A stretch of 11,460 bases of DNA from NCBI GenBank assembly GCA_900545125.1, contig UQXS01000062.1, positions 1 to 11,460 on the forward strand. The letters are read 5' to 3'. Position numbers and translations under genes: made by a program. The notes beneath the pieces were generated by a model, which did not search any database, was not told where the DNA came from, and was given only the letters and a program-made list of their open reading frames with translations. Shown piece by piece: positions 6,227 to 11,460 of the stretch. Within the stretch, counting starts at the first letter, position 1. Each line of letters opens with the position of its first letter. This stretch comes from an uncultured Ruminococcus sp. Its GTDB lineage: Bacteria > Bacillota > Clostridia > Oscillospirales > Ruminococcaceae.

Positions 6227-7483
6227 TTATTTATTTTCGTAAATATTAAGATATTTGCTTGCAAGATAAAGTGAACCGCACACAACGACCATGCCGTCAT
6301 TTTCAAGGGCAAGCTTTTTCGCTTGTTCCACTGCTTCTTCAAGAGAAGAACATGATACAGCATCAGTATATGCACCTGCAATTTCTGCCAGTTTTTCAGC
6401 GCTTACGGCATTGGGAGCAAAGCCGTCAACAGTAAATATCTTTTGACTGTGCCGTGATACCATTGCAAGTCCCTCTTGATAATCCTTTGAATCAACCATA
6501 CCCATAACAGCGTATACAGAGCAATTCCAGAGATAAAGCAAATCAGTAAGATTTTTTATACCATCAGGATTGTGACCTCCGTCAACAATAATATCAGGAT
6601 TAAGGGATACTATCTGCATTCGTGCCTTGACCTGTGTATTATTTATAGACTGCTTTATATTTTCCTCAGATATATTATATCCTTTTTTTACAAGGCAGCG
6701 GCAGACTTCAATTGCCAGAGAGGCATTTATACCCTGAGCATATCCGAGCATTTTCGCTTTAAAAAATTCTCCCTTGTATGTAAAAGGCGTTCCGTCAATA
6801 AGAGTTGGAGTATCTTTACTGCAAGGTTCTGTCAGAATTAACTTTGCTTTTTTTTCCCTTGCAGCAGATTTCATGATCCTTACAACATTTGGAGCATTAC
6901 CGTCTGCAACGACTACCGCCGAGCCCTCTTTTATAATTCCTGCTTTCTGACGTGCAATCTTTTCCACGGTATCGCCTAAAATTGCCGTATGATCGAGAGA
7001 TATAGAGGTTATAACTGACACCAGCGGCGGAGGTATTACGTTAGTGCAGTCCAGCAGTCCGCCGATACCGGCTTCAAAAACTACAATATCGCAGTTCTCA
7101 CGCTGAAACCAGAGGAGCGCTATAGCCATTGTTATTTCAAACTGAGAATATTCACGGTCAGCGATGCGTTCACGGACGAATTCTGCAATTTCACAGAGTG
7201 AATCTTCGGATATTTCCTCACCGTTTATGCGTATCCTGTCAGTATAATGCATAACGAAAGGCGATGTGAACTGTCCGGTTTTATACCCTGAGTATATCAG
7301 AGCGTTGGAGATATATTCCACAACCGAGCCTTTTCCGTTTGTTCCTGCTATGTGGACGAATTTCAGCGATTTTTCAGGATTTCCCACACATTTCATAAGC
7401 TCACGGGCACGGGAAAGATCCGTCACCGGCTTTCCCGATTTGCTGTATGAGCCGATAAAATTCATGGTTTCTTCAAAATTCAT
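6227..7483 (-). CDS. folC: Folylpolyglutamate synthase / dihydrofolate synthase
   Basis: 418 residues from ATG 7483; a TTG at 7486 would add one residue. An ATP-dependent Mur-ligase-family enzyme that adds glutamate to folates and may also make dihydrofolate from dihydropteroate. Visible motifs are the P-loop HIAGTNGKGS (44-53), the TSP loop in QFTSPFVMHYTDRIRINGE, FEAGIGGLLDCTNVI (family GLGGRLDATN), SLDHTAILGDTVEKIARQKAGIIK (with the lysine of KAGI that is carbamylated in relatives), and VDGGHNPDGI in the C-terminal domain. The Arg to Leu change in GGRLD and the GGHNP in place of GAHNP are small departures from the common motifs. The start overlaps the SDR stop (TGATG), with GGAG about 11 nt upstream, so translation is coupled. 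valS-folC linkage is common in Firmicutes. Confidence 0.95.
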   Translation of the reverse strand: MNFEETMNFIGSYSKSGKPVTDLSRARELMKCVGNPEKSLKFVHIAGTNGKGSVVEYISNALIYSGYKTGQFTSPFVMHYTDRIRINGEEISEDSLCEIAEFVRERIADREYSQFEITMAIALLWFQRENCDIVVFEAGIGGLLDCTNVIPPPLVSVITSISLDHTAILGDTVEKIARQKAGIIKEGSAVVVADGNAPNVVRIMKSAAREKKAKLILTEPCSKDTPTLIDGTPFTYKGEFFKAKMLGYAQGINASLAIEVCRCLVKKGYNISEENIKQSINNTQVKARMQIVSLNPDIIVDGGHNPDGIKNLTDLLYLWNCSVYAVMGMVDSKDYQEGLAMVSRHSQKIFTVDGFAPNAVSAEKLAEIAGAYTDAVSCSSLEEAVEQAKKLALENDGMVVVCGSLYLASKYLNIYENK

Positions 7484-8226
7484 CAATAGGGACTCTCCTG
7501 TAATTCAGCTTTAGCGACTGCTTCTTTGAGAGTCATTCCCTTGAAGTCCTGTGCATTGAAATATCTTCCGGATTTTCCGGCGTCCACAAATGCTCCCACA
7601 AGAAGTCCGGGAATGGCGGATTCCGGCTCAAAATAAGCGCTTTCGCCGCCCATATCCGTCTTGCACCATGCCGGATTGGTGAGACTTATTATAACACCTG
7701 TATCACGGTAAGCATAGCTCAGATCTCTTGTAACCTTGTCCAGAGCCGCCTTGCTTGCGGAATACGGAGCCTGCTGCGGTTCAAGATTGATGTCGCTGGA
7801 AGTATTGATAATTCTGCCGAATCCACGCCTTTTCATGCCGTCCACAAAGTGATAGCATATCATCATGGGAGCGATCGTATTGATCCTGAAGCTTGTTTCA
7901 AATTCTTCGGCTGGGGTATCGAGTATAGCTGAACGATATGTCGTCTGCAAGCCTGCGTTGTTGAAAACAACATCTATCTGAGTACCTTTTTCGTCTATTT
8001 CAGCGAGCATATCCTCAAGCTGTTTCATGTCGGAAAGTTCAGCCTGAACGGTGTATGCTTCGACTCCTAATGCTCTGACCTCGTCAAGTACAGCCTGACA
8101 GTGTCCGCTGTTTCTGCTGTGGAGAACCAGATTACAGCCCTGTTCAGCCATAGCCACGGCAATAAGTCTGCCCAGACCTCTGCTTGCGCCGGTTATCAGC
8201 GCCCATTTATTTTTTAAATCAACCAT
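7483..8226 (-). CDS. SDR-family NAD(P)-dependent oxidoreductase
   Basis: 247 residues, classical short-chain dehydrogenase/reductase length. The nucleotide-binding motif TGASRGLG is at 12-19, NNAG at 89-92, a structural Asn in RINTIAP (N116), the catalytic Ser in NTSSDIN (143/144), and YSASK gives Y155 and K159. HSRNS after the second strand (R38) favours NADPH. It resembles FabG-like 3-oxoacyl-ACP reductases, but the substrate cannot be read from the sequence. There is no other fatty-acid gene nearby. It starts 14 nt after the valS stop with an AGGAG site and its stop overlaps the folC start, so it is embedded in the valS-folC operon. A pterin-reductase-like role in folate metabolism is possible, from context only; the TGxxxRxG motif of pteridine reductase 1 is not seen here. 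Confidence 0.9.
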   Translation of the reverse strand: MVDLKNKWALITGASRGLGRLIAVAMAEQGCNLVLHSRNSGHCQAVLDEVRALGVEAYTVQAELSDMKQLEDMLAEIDEKGTQIDVVFNNAGLQTTYRSAILDTPAEEFETSFRINTIAPMMICYHFVDGMKRRGFGRIINTSSDINLEPQQAPYSASKAALDKVTRDLSYAYRDTGVIISLTNPAWCKTDMGGESAYFEPESAIPGLLVGAFVDAGKSGRYFNAQDFKGMTLKEAVAKAELQESPY

Positions 8227-8240
8227 AATATACTCCTGTA

Positions 8241-10862
8241 TCAGCCGCCAAAAGCAGCGATAGACTGCATGATCTTGTCCATTTTTTCCTGAGCTTTAGC
8301 CAGCTTTGCCTTTTCGGCTTCAATGAGTTTTTCGGGAGCTTTGGCAATAAATCCCTGATTATTGAGCTTTCCGCTGAGGAAGTCGATATCTTTCTGAACC
8401 TTTGCTTTTTCCTTTTCGAGACGTGCAATTTCTTTCTCCTTGTCAACAAGTTCGTCCATAGGAATAAAAATTCTTGCAGAATCTGTTACGGCGTTTGCAC
8501 AGTTTTCATGAGTGAGTGAAGTTCCTGCCTCAACAGAAGATGCGGACGCAAGTTTTTCAAAGAAAGCGGTGCAGGACATGAAAAGTTCCGGTTCTTCGGT
8601 CTCTATGAGAAGCTTTGCCTTTACCGACGGCGGGACATTCATTTCTGTTCTGGTATTTCTTACTGCCTTTATAGCTGAGATGACTTTCTCGAAAGCCGCC
8701 TCTTCTTTGTCAAAATTGAAGGAAACTAATGGCTGCGGATATTCTTCAAGGATTATCATTGATTTTCCGTTCGTGAGAACCTGCCATATCTCCTCTGTGA
8801 TGAACGGCATGAACGGATGCAGTAGCTTGAGCATTCCCTGCATAGCCCATACAAGAACAGCCTGAGCTTTTGTCTTTGATTCTCCGCCTGCCTGGATGCG
8901 TGGCTTTGTCAGCTCAATGTACCAGTCGCAGTAGATATCCCATATAAAGTCGTATATTTTCTGCGAAGCGATGCCAAGTTCGTATTTTTCAAGATTATCG
9001 TTTACTTCTTTTACGAGCTTATTGAACTTGTTTACGAGCCACTTGTCCTCTATCTCCAGTTCCTCCGGCAGTTCGTCAAATTCAAAGTCTTCCGGGAGAT
9101 TCATCATGATAAAGCGTGAAGCGTTCCAGAGCTTATTTGCAAAGTTTCTTGCTGCCTTGACTTTATCGTCGATATAACGCATATCGTTTCCGGGAGAATT
9201 TCCGGTTGCAAGCATGAATCTGAGAGCGTCAGCGCCGTATTCATCAATAACTTCAAGGGGATCAATGCCGTTTCCAAGTGATTTGGACATCTTGCGTCCC
9301 TGTGAATCACGCACAAGACCGTGGATGAGAACAGTATCAAACGGAACTTCGCCCATATTTTCCAGTCCGCTGAACATCATTCTGATGACCCAGAAGAAGA
9401 TGATGTCATATCCTGTAACGAGGGTGTTGGTTGGATAGAAATATTTCAGATCTTCGGTTTTTTCAGGGAATCCCAGCGTGGAGAAAGGCCAGAGAGCAGA
9501 ACTGAACCATGTATCAAGAGTATCAGGATCCTGTCTCATAGGCTTGCCGCACCTGGGACATACTGCGGAACTTTCCTTTGTTACAGTCATTTCGCCGCAT
9601 TCGTCGCAGTAGAATGCAGGTATCTGATGTCCCCACCAGATCTGACGTGAGATGCACCAGTCACGGATATTTTCAAGCCAGTGGAAATATATTTTGTCAA
9701 AGCGTTCGGGGACGAACTTTGTTTTTCCGTTCTTCACGGCGTCGATGGCAGGCTGAGCGAGGGGCTTCATTTTAACGAACCACTGTGTGGAAACCTTTGG
9801 CTCAACTGTAGTTCCGCAGCGGTAGCAAGTACCTACGTTGTGGCTGTATTCCTCGATCTTTACAAGTGCGCCCTCTGCTTCAAGATCTTCAACGATAGCT
9901 TTTCTTGCTTCGTATCTGTCCATTCCGGCGTACTTCGGATAGTCGTCAACGATAGTTGCGTCATCGTTCATAACGTTGATAACAGGCAGCTTATGGCGGA
10001 GACCGACTTCAAAGTCATTGGGGTCGTGAGCAGGAGTGATCTTTACAACGCCTGTTCCGAAGTCTGTTTCAACGTAATCGTCTGCTATAATAGGAATTTC
10101 ACGATGAACAAGCGGCAGGATAACGGTTTTGCCTACCAAGTCTTTGTAGCGTTCGTCATTTGGATTTACGGCAACGGCAGTATCTCCGAGGAGTGTTTCC
10201 GGACGAGTAGTGGCAAGTTCCAGATATCCGTCTGAATCCTTGATCTTATAGCGGAGATGCCAGAAATGTCCTGCCTGATCTTCATATGTTACCTCGGCGT
10301 CAGAAAGGGAGGTTTTGCATTTCGGGCACCAGTTGATGATTCTTTCGCCCCTGTAAATAAGACCTTTTTCGTAGTATTTAACGAACACTTCCTTTACCGC
10401 CTTAGAGCATCCTTCGTCCATAGTGAAGCGTTCTCTTGACCAGTCGCAGGAAGAGCCGAGTTTTTTAAGCTGTTCAACGATACGTCCACCGTACTGCTTT
10501 TTCCACTCCCAGGCACGTTTCATGAAGCCGTCTCTGCCGAGATCTTCTTTGGTAACGCCTTCTTTGCGCATGGCTTCAACGATTTTTGCTTCCGTTGCGA
10601 TAGCGGCATGATCTGTGCCGGGAAGCCAGAGTGCCGAATATCCGCACATTCTTTTCCAGCGGATAAGTATATCCTGAAGTGTTTCGTCAAGGGCGTGTCC
10701 CATATGGAGCTGACCTGTAATATTCGGAGGGGGAATAACGATAGTATAGGGCGTCTTTTTAGGATCGGCTTCGGCACGGAAACAGCCTTTATTGTTCCAT
10801 TCAGCGTAGATCCTGTCCTCAAAATCTTTTGGATTATAGGACTTCGCAAGTTCTTTTGCCAT
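8241..10862 (-). CDS. valS: Valine--tRNA ligase
   Basis: 873 residues, full length for class Ia ValRS. It charges tRNA-Val and edits mischarged threonine. In order: the HIGH motif as HMGH (53-56) in PPPNITGQLHMGHAL; the CP1 editing domain with ATTRPETLLGDTAV (about 217-230) and GTGVVKITPAHDPNDF (about 269-284); a Cys4 zinc-binding pair CDEC (419-422) and CPRC (435-438); KMSKS (524-528); and a C-terminal coiled coil rich in K and E (about 800-865), typical of ValRS. Further CxxC pairs at 179-182 and 346-349 suggest another metal knuckle. The ATG at 10862 is preceded by AGAAGGAA. It is the first clear gene of the valS-SDR-folC group. The 89-nt gap to the upstream permease is too short for a T-box leader. 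Confidence 0.98.
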   Translation of the reverse strand: MAKELAKSYNPKDFEDRIYAEWNNKGCFRAEADPKKTPYTIVIPPPNITGQLHMGHALDETLQDILIRWKRMCGYSALWLPGTDHAAIATEAKIVEAMRKEGVTKEDLGRDGFMKRAWEWKKQYGGRIVEQLKKLGSSCDWSRERFTMDEGCSKAVKEVFVKYYEKGLIYRGERIINWCPKCKTSLSDAEVTYEDQAGHFWHLRYKIKDSDGYLELATTRPETLLGDTAVAVNPNDERYKDLVGKTVILPLVHREIPIIADDYVETDFGTGVVKITPAHDPNDFEVGLRHKLPVINVMNDDATIVDDYPKYAGMDRYEARKAIVEDLEAEGALVKIEEYSHNVGTCYRCGTTVEPKVSTQWFVKMKPLAQPAIDAVKNGKTKFVPERFDKIYFHWLENIRDWCISRQIWWGHQIPAFYCDECGEMTVTKESSAVCPRCGKPMRQDPDTLDTWFSSALWPFSTLGFPEKTEDLKYFYPTNTLVTGYDIIFFWVIRMMFSGLENMGEVPFDTVLIHGLVRDSQGRKMSKSLGNGIDPLEVIDEYGADALRFMLATGNSPGNDMRYIDDKVKAARNFANKLWNASRFIMMNLPEDFEFDELPEELEIEDKWLVNKFNKLVKEVNDNLEKYELGIASQKIYDFIWDIYCDWYIELTKPRIQAGGESKTKAQAVLVWAMQGMLKLLHPFMPFITEEIWQVLTNGKSMIILEEYPQPLVSFNFDKEEAAFEKVISAIKAVRNTRTEMNVPPSVKAKLLIETEEPELFMSCTAFFEKLASASSVEAGTSLTHENCANAVTDSARIFIPMDELVDKEKEIARLEKEKAKVQKDIDFLSGKLNNQGFIAKAPEKLIEAEKAKLAKAQEKMDKIMQSIAAFGG

Positions 10863-10951
10863 TTTAAGTTCCTTCTTTATAAATATTGTAATGCTTGTTT
10901 ATAAGCTGTATTAAAGCGAGGTCTTCAGCTGTTATAAAAACAGAGGATCGG

Positions 10952-11460
10952 CTAACGGGAATCGGCCGTGCCGTCTTGTGAGCCGTGAGTGTCCGAGGCG
11001 TTTTCCGAGATGCCGGTTTCGGTCGGAGAATCTGTAAAGCCGGAAACGGGAACGGCGCCGTTTTTGTCGGGATCGGAAGCGTTTTCACGATATTCCACGA
11101 ACTTTTCCAGAAGCTTGCCGATGATTGCAACTGCGGGAGCACCCAGCAGCATGCCGGGAAGCCCGAACATGGCGCCGCCTATAATGATGCCGACAAATAT
11201 CCAAAGCGGGCTGACGCGGAGACGGTCTCCGAGAATGCGGGGGCCCAGAACAAAGTTGTCAAGCAGCTGGAGCGCAATAATCACAACAAGCGTCCACAGT
11301 GCTGTTGCCGGGCTTTCCAGCAAAGCAAGGATAAGCGCCGGGATGGCGGCTATCCATGGGCCGATATACGGTATTATGTTAAGCACTCCAACCATGACGC
11401 CTACAAGCAGGAAATAGTCAAGCCCGACAACTCCGAAGCCTATGCAGGCAAGAATGGTGA
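10952..11460 (-). CDS. AI-2E/PerM family permease, 3' part
   Basis: The gene enters from the right edge with no start in the window; the frame stays open upstream of the internal ATG at 11395. The visible 168 or so residues contain family hallmarks: a hydrophobic segment ending VGVLNIIPYIGPWIAAIP, the ALQLLDNFVLGPRILGDRLRVSPLWIF loop, and a last membrane helix GGAMFGLPGMLLGAPAVAIIGKLL. The family (formerly UPF0118, PerM, YdiK, TqsA) comprises integral membrane proteins with roles in solute or signal export; the substrate cannot be assigned. The hydrophilic tail of about 48 residues (EKFVEYRENASDPDKNG to the stop) is rich in S, D, T and G, and longer than I would expect. It is followed by 89 nt without a gene or clear terminator before valS. 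Confidence 0.88.
   Translation of the reverse strand, partial: TILACIGFGVVGLDYFLLVGVMVGVLNIIPYIGPWIAAIPALILALLESPATALWTLVVIIALQLLDNFVLGPRILGDRLRVSPLWIFVGIIIGGAMFGLPGMLLGAPAVAIIGKLLEKFVEYRENASDPDKNGAVPVSGFTDSPTETGISENASDTHGSQDGTADSR

Noticed and set aside
9681..10235. 184-aa open frame on the plus strand
   Set aside because: Antisense to the editing domain of valS; cysteine- and valine-rich composition is typical of a reverse-complement shadow.
10891..10915. Imperfect inverted repeat between valS and the permease gene
   Set aside because: Only a 4-bp core stem (GCTT/AAGC) with bulged extensions and no T-run, so not supported as a terminator or T-box.

Overview
The window looks like a chromosomal segment of a low-to-moderate-GC anaerobic member of the Firmicutes, most likely a gut Clostridia of the Ruminococcus/Oscillospiraceae type. 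The grounds are gram-positive Shine-Dalgarno sequences (GGAGG), TG-extended -10 promoters, rho-independent terminators with U-tracts, the UPF0237/UPF0210 gene pair, a yrzB-type DUF1292 protein, an NADP-type hexameric glutamate dehydrogenase, and the Firmicutes valS-folC neighbourhood. The genus is an inference. No phage, transposon, CRISPR, tRNA or rRNA signal was seen. This is mostly ordinary housekeeping DNA with a few unusual accessory genes.

Layout. 1-368 (minus): 5' part of a PHP-family histidinol-phosphatase-like gene, cut by the window edge. 369-565: a divergent promoter region. 566-3076 (plus): a tight operon of a small ACT-domain protein (UPF0237), a UPF0210/DUF711 protein and a compact APH/NahK-like sugar-kinase homologue. 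3148-4008 (plus): a DUF11-type beta-sandwich repeat protein, closed by a strong bidirectional terminator (4015-4049). 4051-4236 (minus): a 61-residue proline- and acid-rich protein of unknown function, convergent with the DUF11 gene. 4352-4651 (plus): a DUF1292 protein with its own promoter, ending at a bidirectional terminator (4670-4702) shared with gdhA. 4718-6070 (minus): gdhA, with a strong promoter and a 12-bp palindrome in the leader. 6227-10862 (minus): the valS, SDR oxidoreductase, folC operon, closed by a terminator at 6172-6212. 10952-end (minus): 3' part of an AI-2E/PerM-type permease.

How the genes work together. valS (translation), folC (folate polyglutamylation) and gdhA (ammonium assimilation) are core metabolism. 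The ACT/UPF0210 pair is widely conserved but its function is unsettled; the ACT protein is plausibly a small-molecule sensor or partner for UPF0210. The third gene, a truncated-looking kinase, is tightly linked to them and may act in the same unknown pathway. The DUF11 protein and the convergent 61-aa protein are the least understood part of the window. I do not see a clear new multi-gene defence or mobile system. The best leads are the ACT-UPF0210-kinase operon, the DUF11/61-aa locus, and the SDR gene between valS and folC.
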